From: Afipia sp. P52-10
GTDB taxonomy: Bacteria; Pseudomonadota; Alphaproteobacteria; Rhizobiales; Xanthobacteraceae
DNA length: 43,908 bases
Reading direction: 5' to 3'
Assembly: GCF_000516555.1 (NCBI RefSeq)
Contig: NZ_AZSJ01000004.1
Span: 486,505-530,412 of the forward strand
Part shown: in pieces, positions 1 to 7,971 of the stretch
Layout: each line of letters opens with the position of its first letter
Position numbering within the stretch: position 1 is the stretch's first letter
Position numbers and translations under genes: made by a program
The notes under the pieces: generated by a model
What the model was told of the DNA's origin: nothing
What the model saw: only the letters and a program-made list of their open reading frames with translations
Databases searched by the model: none

Positions 1-306
1 GCCGGATCTGCAAGCGCTTTCGCAAGACATGGCAACGACGCCAAGGTGACCAAACGATCCCGTGGACCGGCACTTTCTAGTTTCGCAACAGGTTTCGTCG
101 ACCAATGATCGGTAGAGTCGGGAAATGCCAATCCCATGACCGGATTTTCTCCGATCTCCAGCACGCGAGCGGTCGACGTCATACCATCAAACTAAGATTG
201 AGATTAACTCATCAAATGTCGGGCTTCGAACTTATCATCCTAAGCGAATGCCTACAATCCGCTGAAACCATAAGCCAACCCTTTCGTTAAAAGCGCCCTC
301 TCCTCG
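1..306. other. No supportable gene at the window's left edge
   Basis: This AT-richer stretch has three short open frames running in from the left edge on the plus strand, ending near 54, 81 and 108. None can be chosen as the tail of a gene. The 61-codon frame at 105-290 has no ribosome site or recognisable residues. I see nothing else in it. Confidence 0.4.
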
Positions 307-651
307 TTAGTCCTCCATACGATGCAGCAAGCTGGCAGCATTCAAGAGTGTGGTGGTCTCGTAGAGCAGCTGTTCAATGTCCATCGCGACATCGAGAGCA
401 GCGGCATGGCTACCCGCAGACAGACAAGCTGCAGCGGCTCGACCAAGTTCTGCGGCATTATCAAGCCGACGACTAAGTTCGGTCAAGTGAAGGGCAACGG
501 CGGCATCGTGCATAGAAAGCGCGCTCCTGAGCGATCTTATTCGCAGCATCACCGCTAGTTCCAGCACAAGTCCAGTCCCTCCATGAGCAATCTTGTTGCT
601 CTTTGGAGCGATTGTTGTCTGACAAAACGAAGCCAATTCGTCGCGCGTCAT
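307..651 (-). CDS. Small hypothetical helical protein
   Basis: I do not recognise a family. From the ATG at 651 it encodes 114 residues, predicted mostly helical, with a regular Ala/Leu-rich second half (AAVALHLTELSRRLDNAAEL, then a tail ending LLHRMED). That composition looks like real protein rather than a shadow. A longer frame with a TTG start reaches 753, and the same frame stays open to 804, but that extension reads like the tail of a helix-turn-helix domain belonging to the decayed frame upstream, so the internal ATG is preferred. No good Shine-Dalgarno is seen at 651. The gene stands alone beside degenerate DNA. It could be the surviving 3' part of a longer, broken gene. Confidence 0.45.
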   Translation of the reverse strand: MTRDELASFCQTTIAPKSNKIAHGGTGLVLELAVMLRIRSLRSALSMHDAAVALHLTELSRRLDNAAELGRAAAACLSAGSHAAALDVAMDIEQLLYETTTLLNAASLLHRMED

Positions 652-1180
652 CTCGGTAAGATCGGGCAGCAAGCAAAGACGCAAATGGACTAGGCTACTA
701 GCGCCCAATGAGCTTGACGGGATCGATCCCGATTGCCGCGCAGATGTCGACAATTCGTCAACATCGACGCGACGCTCGCCGCCTTGGCATTTGTCAATGA
801 AGAACTAAGGTTTATGAGCTTGGCTGAAAGCCCACTCGGGTAAAGTGGCTACGAATGGCCGTCCAATTTTAATTGCGCAGTACGGCTTGTATGTTGATTA
901 CATCGATGCCGGCAAGCCCGCTTCGTGGATATCTCGGAATGGAGAAAACTCAACAGGTATGGGAGCCAAGCTGCCAGAGGTGTTATCAGCAAGAATCACA
1001 TCGATCTCCCCGCGCTAGAAGTCGATCAACTCGATGTCATCGAAATCTGCATGGGTGTCTGGATCCGAACCGCCTGATCGAGACCGCAATCGCTTTCCGT
1101 TGCTTACGCGAATGCGTCCGAGCGTTTCCAGAATAGGGCGAGGGCCTGCATTTACCAATTTTGACTCATCATCGTATGAT
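652..1180 (-). pseudogene. Decayed reading frame with an XRE-like HTH tail
   Basis: One minus-strand frame reads as coherent protein from about 1180 down to 652 but is interrupted by in-frame stops at 1015-1017, 898-900 and 805-807. The part just after the last stop reads FFIDKCQGGERRVDVDEL, which resembles the third-helix region of Cro/C1 (XRE) HTH domains, where a 'SFIDKxExGERRxDVxEL' pattern is common. The earlier part (for example ELIDF-stop-RGEIDVILADN) is not identified. The reading is direct. The XRE link is recalled family knowledge and is tentative. This looks like a dead regulator or toxin-antitoxin type unit. Confidence 0.35.
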
Positions 1181-1382
1181 GCTTAAAGTAGAAAATACAC
1201 TTGTAGATCATATTGTTATCTTGATGGAGCGACTGAATTACGGCTTGCATGCGCGAGCAGAACCTCCATTCGAGCACACTCTACAGGGTCCGATCTTCGG
1301 ACAGGGCAGCGGTTAATGTGCACGCCGCCCATTTGGAATCGAGTATCCCATCCCCAATCGCGCCGATCGATGTGCCACTCCC

Positions 1383-2812
1383 ATGCTCTTCAACTCTCCA
1401 CAGTTCATCTTCGGTTTCCTGCCTGTAGTCCTGGCAGGATTCTTTGCGTTGGGACATTTGGGATTACGACATCTGGCGGTCCTGTGGCTCGGATTTGTGT
1501 CGCTGGTATTTTACGGCTTTGACAATCCTGCACTGCAACTCCCGCTCATCCTCTTATCGATCAGCTTCAATTTTATCGTCGGCCGCTCGCTGGCACTTGC
1601 GCGCAACCGCGCCCTGTTGATCGTAGGCGTGACGGGCAATCTCCTGCTGTTGGGCTTCTTCAAGTACGCCAACTTTATGCTAGGCACGATCTCCGACATC
1701 ACCGGGTATGCGATGCCACATGCGGATATTCCGCTACCGATCGGCATCTCGTTCTACACGTTCACGCAGATTGCTTTCCTGGTCGATGTCTATCGTAAGG
1801 AAGCGAAAGAGTATGCGCTCTCGAAGTACAGCCTCTTCGTCACCTTCTTCCCGCACCTGATCGCTGGCCCGATCCTCCATCACAAGGAAACCGTACCGCA
1901 GTTCGATCGCCCGGATATCTATAAACCACAGGCCGATTGCGTCGCCAAAGGCCTTGGCTGGCTTTCGATCGGACTGTTCAAGAAGGTGATGTTGGCGGAT
2001 AGCATCGCGCCGTTCGCCGACAGAGTCTTCAACGCCGCAGCAAAAGGGGGCGCGTAGGCCCTGCCGACGCCTGGATTGGCGCGGTGAGTTACATGCTACA
2101 GATCTATTTCGACTTCTCCGGCTATTCGGACATGGCTATCGGGCTCGCCCTATTGTTCGGCATCACGTTTCCGATCAACTTCAACTCGCCCTACAAAGCA
2201 CGCTCGCTGATTGATTTTTGGCGCTGCTGGCATATGACGCTATCGCGGTTCTTGCGTGATTATCTTTACGTGCCGCTCGGCGGCAATCGACGCGGCCCGT
2301 TCCGCCGCTATCTGAATCTTCTGATCACGATGGTGCTCGGCGGGCTCTGGCACGGAGCAAGTTGGAATTTCGTGGTTTGGGGCTCGATCCATGGCGCCGG
2401 ACTCGCCCTCAACCATCTTTGGCGCGCGATTGCAGCGCGCTCGGGTTCATCGCTCCCTTCGCCCGTCGGCTGGGTGTTCACGTTGCTTATTGTCCTGTTC
2501 GCATGGGTGCCTTTCCGTGCGGACACGTTGGCTGTCTCGACCACGATCTGGACAGCAATGCTGGGCGGTAGCCCAGCCACAGCGATAACCGACACACCCC
2601 TGATCTCATCGGCTTGGATCGTCGCACTTACGATCATTGCATTTTACGCCCCGAGTACACAGCAAATAATGGCTCACCCCTGGGTCGCCGAACGCGCGCG
2701 CATCATCTGGCGTCCTCGTCCAATCTGGGCGATCATGATCGGTTGCTTGTTCGGCATCGCGGTCGCCGGCACATTCGGCCGAGAGACCGTTTTCCTCTAT
2801 TTCCGGTTCTGA
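1383..2812 (+). pseudogene. MBOAT-family O-acyltransferase, frameshifted
   Basis: This is a polytopic membrane O-acyltransferase of the MBOAT (AlgI/DltB-like) family, which moves acyl groups across the membrane onto extracytoplasmic polysaccharide. The first frame (1383-2057, 224 residues) begins MLFNSPQFIFGFLP, the usual start of this family, and holds the LPIGISFYTFTQIAFLVDVYR and FFPHLIAGPI motifs. The second frame (from about 2045, open to 2812) continues with LQIYFDFSGYSDMAIGLA, FWRCWHMTLSRFLRDYLYVP and the catalytic-His region GGLWHGASWNFVVWG. The join lies at the G-run 2046-2050, so one base is lost or gained there. Together the two parts make a full-length protein of about 475 residues. 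Either the gene is dead or the G-run was miscounted. A small SGNH-like gene follows 2 bp later. Confidence 0.88.
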
Positions 2813-2814
2813 GT

Positions 2815-3150
2815 ATGCGCTGGGGAATGCGGGGCTATATCGTCGTATGTCTTGTCGTCGCCGGCATAACCGGTCTTGCCTATCGTGCGCTCGATCGTAC
2901 GATTATGTCGCTCGGCTGCTTCCAACCGCCGCCGGCCGGCCACTTCATAGCCTATTGCTCTTCACCCGGTTTTGGCGACTATTATCTCACGGAGATCGGG
3001 CGGCTACTTGGCGTACGCGTGGCATTGCCGAAATTGGACGGATTGACGAGCTTCGATGGCAGCCACCTTTCAGCGGACAGCGCCGAACGATGGTCCGCAG
3101 CACTTCTGCGAGAGATCGGTGATACGCTTGAAAGCTGCGCGAAGCGTTAA
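2815..3150 (+). CDS. Short membrane-anchored SGNH-like remnant paired with MBOAT
   Basis: The 111-residue product starts at the ATG 2 bp after the MBOAT stop, so it is translationally linked. Residues 6-24 form a membrane anchor (GYIVVCLVVAGITGLAYRA). The middle reads CFQPPPAGHFIAYCSSPGFGDY and the C-terminus has FDGSHLSADSAERWSAALL, resembling the Asp-x-x-His end of SGNH/DltD-type hydrolases that accompany MBOAT acyltransferases. Such partners are usually over 300 residues, and here the stretch between FGDY and the DGSHL motif is almost absent. I infer an internal deletion of a longer secreted SGNH-like protein. It is open throughout but probably not active. Its stop codon touches the dispersed repeat that follows. 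Confidence 0.6.
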   Translation: MRWGMRGYIVVCLVVAGITGLAYRALDRTIMSLGCFQPPPAGHFIAYCSSPGFGDYYLTEIGRLLGVRVALPKLDGLTSFDGSHLSADSAERWSAALLREIGDTLESCAKR

Positions 3151-3250
3151 AGCATGATCCCGAAAAATGTGAAGCGGATTTCCGAAGAGATCATACTTCA
3201 ATAATGAGCTAGGGCGTGGGATGATTCATCGAGATCTCATCGCGCTTTAG
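3148..3250 (+). repeat. Dispersed ~100-bp palindromic (REP-like) repeat, copy 1
   Basis: The element begins AAAGCATGATCC and ends CATCGCGCTTTAG. It contains an imperfect hairpin, AGCATGATC paired with GATCATACT, around a GTGAAGCGG core. A clearly related copy lies in the opposite orientation at 24827-24925. Repeats of this form are common between genes in Bradyrhizobium and Rhodopseudomonas genomes as I remember them. It starts at the stop codon of the preceding gene, so it may act as a transcript end or mRNA stabiliser. Confidence 0.75.
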
Positions 3251-3458
3251 AAGATGCCGTCGACGTCGGACAGATGCCACGACGTTTTCGCTGCCGGTCT
3301 GTACTGTGAAAGGGGCAGCGCAAAACGTCCCGCCTTTCTCTCCTTTGAGGTGCCGATTTCATGCCCCGGAAGTCCGCATCAACGTGCAAGCCCTATTTCA
3401 CGGCAGCAGGCGACGCCGACAGTCTGACCAGCGAAGGGCGCCGGCTTCTCCGGAATCG

Positions 3459-3695
3459 CTACAATCCCATCTGCCGATATTGCTGCTCAACAAATGCAGC
3501 CGCGCCATCGATCAAGACCGCGCGCGCGAACTCGCGCTCATACCCGGCCGCGGACGCGGCGGCCTGAAGCCGCCCACCCAAAACCCTGTACATGTAGAGC
3601 CGATCGCGCGGCTCCGCGCATTGGTGGAGCGAGACGACGTTCTCGCTGCACCATGTTCGGACGAAGTGGTCGAACGTATCCGGAGCGTCAGACAT
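3459..3695 (-). CDS. Small hypothetical protein (78 aa)
   Basis: This unrecognised protein begins MSDAPDTFDHFVRTWC and has a conserved-looking middle (RDRLYMYRVLGGRLQAAAS) and an acidic/aromatic C-terminus (FVEQQYRQMGL). The composition is natural, with well-spread hydrophobics suggesting a small soluble helical protein. A start 11 codons upstream at 3728 is possible, but those codons fall inside a 14-bp tandem repeat and look non-coding, so the ATG at 3695 is chosen. No Shine-Dalgarno is evident at either start. It lies tail-to-tail with nothing and is convergent with the shrunken MBOAT partner. Function is unknown. Confidence 0.5.
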   Translation of the reverse strand: MSDAPDTFDHFVRTWCSENVVSLHQCAEPRDRLYMYRVLGGRLQAAASAAGYEREFARAVLIDGAAAFVEQQYRQMGL

Positions 3696-3696
3696 C

Positions 3697-3738
3697 ACAC
3701 AGTGATCCGTACACAGCGATCCGTACACAATGATCCGT
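3697..3738. repeat. Three tandem 14-bp repeats upstream of a small gene
   Basis: Units are ACACAGTGATCCGT (3697-3710), ACACAGCGATCCGT (3711-3724) and ACACAATGATCCGT (3725-3738). They directly precede the chosen start of the 78-residue gene on the minus strand. Three perfect-length units could be an iterated regulator site or slipped-strand duplication. Confidence 0.8.
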
Positions 3739-3782
3739 CGTTCTTCACCGGCGAAGTCCCGTACGCTTACGAGGCTCGGCTT

Positions 3783-4760
3783 CTACTCGCGTTTGAGGCC
3801 GACCAGTCCGATGATTTTTTCCTTTTCAGCGATCTGCTTTTTTACGAAATCCTGAACCCATTGCACATCGCCGGTGAGCGGCCGCAAGCCGAGATTTTCC
3901 AGCTTCTCCCGAACCTCCGGCTTGCTGAGCGCCTCGTTCACCGCCTTGTTCAAGATGGTGATGACGTCCGACGGCGTGCCTTTGGCCGAGACGAGAACAC
4001 TCCATGTGTGAGGATCGTACTCGTTGAAACCCGTCTGCTCCTGAACGGGACGAACGTCAGGAAAGAGCTTCATCCGCTCGGTGCCGGGACCATTCGCCGC
4101 CAGCGCCTTTAACTTGCCGGCGGTGAGATAAGGAGTGGCCGAGGCCGTGGCGACCACGGCGACACTCACGTCGCCGGTCAGAACGGCGGTGATGGCGGGC
4201 GTGTCGCCGGGGAAAGGGACGTGAAGCATCTTAACGCCGGCAAGCTTCTGCAGATACTCGAAGTTGAGATGCGCCGGACCTGCGACTCCGGCCGTCGAAT
4301 ACGTCACCTTGTCGGGATTGGCACGCGCAAACTCAAGCAATTCGGCAACGTCGTTCTGCTTCAGCGAAGGCGCCGCGACGACGACACCGTAAACGCTATT
4401 CAGTCCCGAAATGACGTCCAGATCGCGGGTCGGATTGTATGACAGCTTCGGATCGATGATGGGGATAATCGCGGTGGCGCCGACACCGCTCACTCCGAGC
4501 GTGTATCCATCTGGCTTGGACTTCGAAACGATATCGATCCCCAGCGTCGCCGCAGCGCCAGGCCTGTTCTCGATCACGACCGGCTGCCCGAGAATCTCGG
4601 AGACCGCTTCCCCGACAATCCGCGCGGTCGCATCGGTTGAACCGCCCGGCGTAAATGGGACGATCAAACGGATCGGCTTATTCGGATAGGGCTGCGCGGA
4701 AAGGTTGGTCGGCGTACCGACAAAGAGACAGACAGCCAAGCAAAGCGCGCGCTTCCACAT
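3783..4760 (-). CDS. Bug-family tripartite tricarboxylate transporter receptor (TctC-like)
   Basis: This is a periplasmic substrate-binding protein of the Bug/TctC family, which captures carboxylates or similar small molecules for tripartite tricarboxylate transporters or for sensing. The 325-residue length is normal. Residues 1-22 are a signal peptide (MWKRALCLAVCLFVG..SAQ), followed by the family opening YPNKPIRLIVPFTPGGSTD and VVIENRPGAAATLG, which form the ligand pocket. Further on, FARANPDKVTYSTAG and LHVPFPGDTPAITAVLTGDV are also characteristic. The start at 4760 is supported by GGGGGAAACC just upstream; a longer frame to 4817 lacks this. No TctA/TctB genes lie nearby, so it is an orphan receptor, as is common for Bug proteins. 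The ligand cannot be told from sequence. Confidence 0.93.
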   Translation of the reverse strand: MWKRALCLAVCLFVGTPTNLSAQPYPNKPIRLIVPFTPGGSTDATARIVGEAVSEILGQPVVIENRPGAAATLGIDIVSKSKPDGYTLGVSGVGATAIIPIIDPKLSYNPTRDLDVISGLNSVYGVVVAAPSLKQNDVAELLEFARANPDKVTYSTAGVAGPAHLNFEYLQKLAGVKMLHVPFPGDTPAITAVLTGDVSVAVVATASATPYLTAGKLKALAANGPGTERMKLFPDVRPVQEQTGFNEYDPHTWSVLVSAKGTPSDVITILNKAVNEALSKPEVREKLENLGLRPLTGDVQWVQDFVKKQIAEKEKIIGLVGLKRE

Positions 4761-5106
4761 TGGTTTCCCCCAATTGCTTCTTCTTGTTCGTGGGCGACCT
4801 AAAATCATTCGTCGCACGTTTGAAAGCCCGCTTCCATCATATGGCTATCACCGCCGCGCATCCCTCACCACGTCCTGGTTTGCGTCTCGATCGGCCGGAC
4901 CAACTCGCGCCGAGCGTCCTTCGGGGCGCCTTCAGCCTTGCCCTTTCATGACGCGCCCCCCGCCCAGCGCCTTGGCCAATGCAGTCCATGCAGGGCTCTT
5001 CCAGCGTTGCCGATTGCACAAATCCTACGCCGCCGCTCAAATGCGCGCCTCGGCGGCCGGGCGACCGCGCCGAGACGCATCTTATCCTCATCCAGGATCA
5101 TCACCT

Positions 5107-5949
5107 ATGTCGACACTCCCCCTGCCCGAATCCCGTGAAGCCGAGATCAAGCGCAACGCCGGCGGCCGCCTCACCGCCCCGGACATCCTGCGCCGCAAGC
5201 GCAGCGAGCCGCTGGTGATGTTGACCGCTTACACCGCCCGCATGGCCGAGATCCTCGATCCGCACTGCGACCTGCTGCTGGTCGGCGACAGCCTGGCCCA
5301 GGTGATCTACGGGCTGCCGACCACGCTGCCGGTCAGCCTCGAGATGATGGCGACGCACGGAGCCGCCGTCGTGCGCGGCTCCAAGCGCGCGCTGGTGGTG
5401 ATCGACATGCCATTCCGCTCCTACGAGGAGGGCCCCGAGCAGGCGTTCCGCAATGCCTCGTGGCTCTTGCAGGAAACCGGCGCCGGCGCGGTCAAGATCG
5501 AGGGCGGCATCGGCCTTGCCGAAACCGTGTCGTTCCTGAAGGCGCGCGGCATTCCGGTGATGAGCCACATCGGGCTGACGCCACAGTCGGTGCACACGCT
5601 CGGCGGCTACAAGGTGCAGGGCCGCAGCAACGAGGACTTCTCGCAGATCATGCAGGATGCCCAGGCGCTCGATAACGCCGGCGCCTTCGCCATCGTGGTC
5701 GAGGCCGTGGTGGAGGCGCTGGCGCGCTCCGTCACGCAAGCAGTCGAATGCCCGACCATCGGCATCGGTGCCTCCCCCGCCTGCGACGGCCAGGTGCTGG
5801 TGGTGGACGACATGCTCGGCATGACCGAGCGGGTGGCTCGCTTCGTCAAGCGCTACGAGAACCTGTCCGGGCGGATCGACGCTGCGGTCGCGGCCTACTC
5901 GCAGTCGGTTCGCGCGCGAGCCTTCCCGGAGCCCGCAAACCTTTACTGA
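5107..5949 (+). CDS. panB: 3-methyl-2-oxobutanoate hydroxymethyltransferase
   Basis: PanB transfers a hydroxymethyl group from 5,10-methylene-tetrahydrofolate to 2-oxoisovalerate to make ketopantoate, the first committed step of pantothenate and CoA synthesis, in the cytosol. The 280-residue product matches the family length. Metal and substrate residues are visible: Asp61 in LLLVGDSLAQVIYG, Asp100 in LVVIDMPF, Lys130 in AGAVKIEGG and the catalytic Glu199 in FAIVVEAV. IGLTPQSVHTLGGYKVQGRS and PTIGIGASPACDGQVLV are also typical. The start at 5107 gives the usual N-terminus; the open frame runs further upstream but that part is not PanB-like. No panC is adjacent, so it may be one of several panB copies. 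A hairpin follows at 5971-6000. Confidence 0.95.
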   Translation: MSTLPLPESREAEIKRNAGGRLTAPDILRRKRSEPLVMLTAYTARMAEILDPHCDLLLVGDSLAQVIYGLPTTLPVSLEMMATHGAAVVRGSKRALVVIDMPFRSYEEGPEQAFRNASWLLQETGAGAVKIEGGIGLAETVSFLKARGIPVMSHIGLTPQSVHTLGGYKVQGRSNEDFSQIMQDAQALDNAGAFAIVVEAVVEALARSVTQAVECPTIGIGASPACDGQVLVVDDMLGMTERVARFVKRYENLSGRIDAAVAAYSQSVRARAFPEPANLY

Positions 5950-5970
5950 CGTTTCTGATCCCACACGGGG

Positions 5971-6000
5971 GCAGGTTCCAGGGCTTGCTCTGGAACCTGC
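5971..6000 (+). terminator. Hairpin after panB
   Basis: GCAGGTTCCAG (5971-5981) pairs perfectly with CTGGAACCTGC (5990-6000) around an 8-nt loop, 21 bp after the panB stop. No T-run follows, so it may end transcription weakly or protect the 3' end. Confidence 0.6.
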
Positions 6001-6092
6001 CTCACATCAGCCGATAGCCGAAGGAAACAAGCACCCCCGCCGGCGCGTTCACCTGACAACGCAACAGGCAGATCGCATCCCGGAGCTTTACG

Positions 6093-6314
6093 GTGCCGAG
6101 TCACGACAAAGACGACTATCGCGTCCTGCTCGACCTTACATGGCGAGGCTTGCAGAGCGGCAGGGCCTTCACCCACGCGGTGCACAACTCGGAAGCCGCC
6201 CAGAACGATCATGAGCTGCGCAGCCTCTCGGAAGCGGCCGAGCGTCATCTGGAGACTGCCGGCGCTGAGATCGATCGGCTGTGGCACAAGTTCCAGCGCA
6301 TCTACGAAAGGTAA
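6093..6314 (+). CDS. Small hypothetical protein, first of two tandem paralogues
   Basis: The 73-residue protein starts at GTG with GGAG 7 nt upstream. It is acidic and helical, with DYRVLLDLTWRGLQ near the start and AAERHLETAGAEIDRLWHKF at the end. The next gene, 18 bp downstream, shows the same plan (DYRxLL at the start, then AAEHVRLVEDEVNAIWDAFQR), so the pair look like an old tandem duplication. The family is not recognised. A loose EcfG-like signal (GGAAAC, 17 bp, CGTT at 6046-6049) lies upstream but its -35 box is off-consensus. The pair probably form an operon. Confidence 0.65.
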   Translation: MPSHDKDDYRVLLDLTWRGLQSGRAFTHAVHNSEAAQNDHELRSLSEAAERHLETAGAEIDRLWHKFQRIYER

Positions 6315-6332
6315 GACGAAGGGAGGCATCCA

Positions 6333-6608
6333 ATGCCGACCGAACCCGACTACCGGCAGCTGCTGCAGAACGCCCAGCAATGCGCTGACAGCGTCCGGGA
6401 TTTTCTGCTCGCGGTCAGCCAGTCGCCGCAAGGGCAGCAAGATGCGTCGCTGCTCGGCATGGCCGCGCTCGCCGCGGAGCACGTCCGCCTGGTAGAGGAC
6501 GAGGTCAATGCGATCTGGGACGCATTTCAGCGCACCGCACCCGGAACGCACGAGCCGGCCGAGGCCAACCCGACGGTGTCGATGACCGGAGATAAACCAC
6601 CGCCATGA
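6333..6608 (+). CDS. Small hypothetical protein, second tandem paralogue
   Basis: This 91-residue protein follows the preceding gene by 18 bp and has a strong ribosome site (GGGAGG, 7 nt before ATG). The N-terminal 65 residues align by eye with its neighbour: DYRQLLQNAQQCADSVRDF against DYRVLLDLTWRGLQSGRAF, and a shared C-terminal helix ending IWDAFQR against LWHKFQR. A Pro/Thr-rich, probably disordered tail of about 20 residues ends in DKPPP. It is likely cytosolic, with no signal peptide or membrane segment. Function is unknown; co-transcription and shared fold suggest a hetero- or homo-oligomer. Confidence 0.75.
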   Translation: MPTEPDYRQLLQNAQQCADSVRDFLLAVSQSPQGQQDASLLGMAALAAEHVRLVEDEVNAIWDAFQRTAPGTHEPAEANPTVSMTGDKPPP

Positions 6609-6617
6609 AGCGGCGCG

Positions 6618-6836
6618 TCAATCAACCGCGAGCTGGCTCTTCTGCGTCTTGATCTCGCGGACCGAGGCTAGGATGTCATCCGGTGCGGACGTCAGATCGA
6701 GCTGAAAACCGCGCTCCGCGAACAGAGCCGCTTCGACCCGTTTCACATCGTTGGCGGTCATGTCCTGAAGTTCGGCGATCGCCTGTCTGTCTTCATTCCA
6801 GATGGCGGCGGCGATTTCCGCGAAGTGTCGGGGCAT
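6618..6836 (-). CDS. Small hypothetical protein (72 aa)
   Basis: The start at 6836 is preceded by AGGAGAGCCGAT, an excellent ribosome site, so the longer frame to 6950 is rejected. The product begins MPRHFAEIAAAIWNEDRQAI and continues with helical, acidic sequence (ELQDMTANDVKRVEAALFAE) to a Lys/Gln-rich end. It has no signal peptide or membrane segment. The IWNED and FQLDL elements look like an antitoxin-sized or regulatory helical protein, but no family is recognised. It is convergent with the tandem pair at 6093-6608 (9 bp between stops) and downstream of the broken NUDIX gene. Confidence 0.65.
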   Translation of the reverse strand: MPRHFAEIAAAIWNEDRQAIAELQDMTANDVKRVEAALFAERGFQLDLTSAPDDILASVREIKTQKSQLAVD

Positions 6837-6946
6837 ATCGGCTCTCCTTGCATCGGTCTGCGCACGCTGCCGTGCGGTGCGCCGCAATCGCTCCAGGAAA
6901 AACAGCCGGCGTGGCGCCAAGGTTCCAAGCGACGACCGGCGAAGCA

Positions 6947-7574
6947 TCATCCCTCTCCTCCTCGCCGCAGCATGAGCTGCTGGATCAGGACCACAGTCTT
7001 GGCGTCGGCGATCTCACCCGCAGCCACCATCCGCCATGCCTCGTCAAGCGGCATCTCGACCACGGTAATATCTTCGCCTTCAGCGGCGAGACCGCCTCCG
7101 GCCGAAACCCGGTCTTGCGGTGTATAGTCGCAAAGAAAGAAGGTGATCCTCTCCTGAAATCCGGCCGGGCTCATGAACAGGCTGAACAGCCGTTCGACCG
7201 TCGCGATGCGGAAACCGAGCTCCTCCTCGAGCTCCTTGCGAATTCGCACCTCAGGCGCTTCGCCGTCCAGCTTGCCTGCGCAGGCCTCCAGCATCGTTTC
7301 GCGCCCGTCGCTTAGAAACGGCGGAATGCGCGACTGCCTTGCCAGCAGCACCGTTCCCCGCCGCCCGTCACTAGGGCAGCGCAACGGCCGAGTCGCCGTT
7401 GTCGTAAATCTCGCGCCGCAAACGCTTCCAGTGCCCGTCCTGGCTGCGCCGCTCATAGGTGACGCGCGTCAACGTCCCGGTCCCGCGGGCGATCGGCGTC
7501 TCCGCCGTGATCCTGAGATTGGGAGATTGCGGCAGCATGACAGCATCAACGCCGCCGGCGCGTTGCGGCTCCAC
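6947..7574 (-). pseudogene. NUDIX hydrolase (NudK/ADP-sugar type), frameshifted
   Basis: NUDIX enzymes cleave nucleoside diphosphates linked to another moiety; this one resembles the NudK/ADP-ribose pyrophosphatase branch. The N-terminal part lies in one frame (ending KRLRREIYDNGDSAVALP at a TAG, 7371-7373) and the rest in another (from GRRGTVLLARQSRIPPFL, open to 6947). In between, the coding strand reads CCC-TAGT-GAC where the family has Pro-Tyr-Asp, so a single extra G (or a read error) explains the break. The second part carries the NUDIX box, GKLDGEAPEV followed by KELEEELGF. The joined protein would be about 195-205 residues, the normal size. A start within 7538-7574 is likely. It may be dead, or the G may be a sequencing artefact. 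Confidence 0.85.
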
Positions 7575-7636
7575 AGTCGCCTCAGGGCTGGCTCAAACCT
7601 TCGTGTTCATAAGCGCCCGATGAACGCAGTGACATC

Positions 7637-7662
7637 GGAACGAAGCGATGCTCTCGCTGGTT
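7637..7662 (+). promoter_or_regulatory. Candidate EcfG-type stress promoter
   Basis: GGAAC (7637-7641), a 17-bp spacer and GGTT (7659-7662) match the known EcfG pattern GGAAC-N16/17-CGTT at all but one position. Transcription would start near 7670, about 40 nt before the ATG at 7710. Confidence 0.55.
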
Positions 7663-7709
7663 TGCAAGCTATGCCTGTTCGAGACAAGCCATTGTTGGGA
7701 GATAACGCC

Positions 7710-7865
7710 ATGGACCGCGAGAAGCCCACCGACGATCCGCGCAAGAAGACCGATCCTGAGACCTTCAAACAGACCGACGAACCTTGGAAGGGCAACGTCG
7801 AGAAGGACCAGCCGAAAGGCAAGAAGCACGATCTGGAAAAGTGGAAGGACAGTGAGACTCACTGA
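7710..7865 (+). CDS. Small Lys/Asp-rich hydrophilic protein (51 aa)
   Basis: The product is MDREKPTDDPRKKTDPETFK followed by more charged sequence with WKGNVEKDQPKGKKHDLEKW. It is almost entirely polar, with no hydrophobic core, and is therefore probably disordered, like hydrophilin-type desiccation proteins. The ATG at 7710 has GGGAG 8 nt upstream; a longer start at 7620 lies before the candidate stress promoter and is therefore disfavoured. Such short charged proteins are common and unnamed in Bradyrhizobium relatives. I infer a role in general stress from the EcfG-like promoter and from composition only. Confidence 0.7.
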   Translation: MDREKPTDDPRKKTDPETFKQTDEPWKGNVEKDQPKGKKHDLEKWKDSETH

Positions 7866-7971
7866 CCTGGATGAGCATGCTTGCAGTCCGGCCCGACGCG
7901 AACCGGGCCGCCACGGCCTGGCCGGCATCGACAAACCGACAGCGTCATGTCAGATACGCCAGGCAAGCGGG

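Noticed and set aside
5101-5964. 287-codon minus frame over panB
   Set aside because: It is the mirror of panB, with His/Arg/Gly-rich composition and no ribosome site.
6023-6049. GGAAAC-N17-CGTT before the tandem paralogues
   Set aside because: The -35 box has an extra A, so it was noted but not counted as a promoter.
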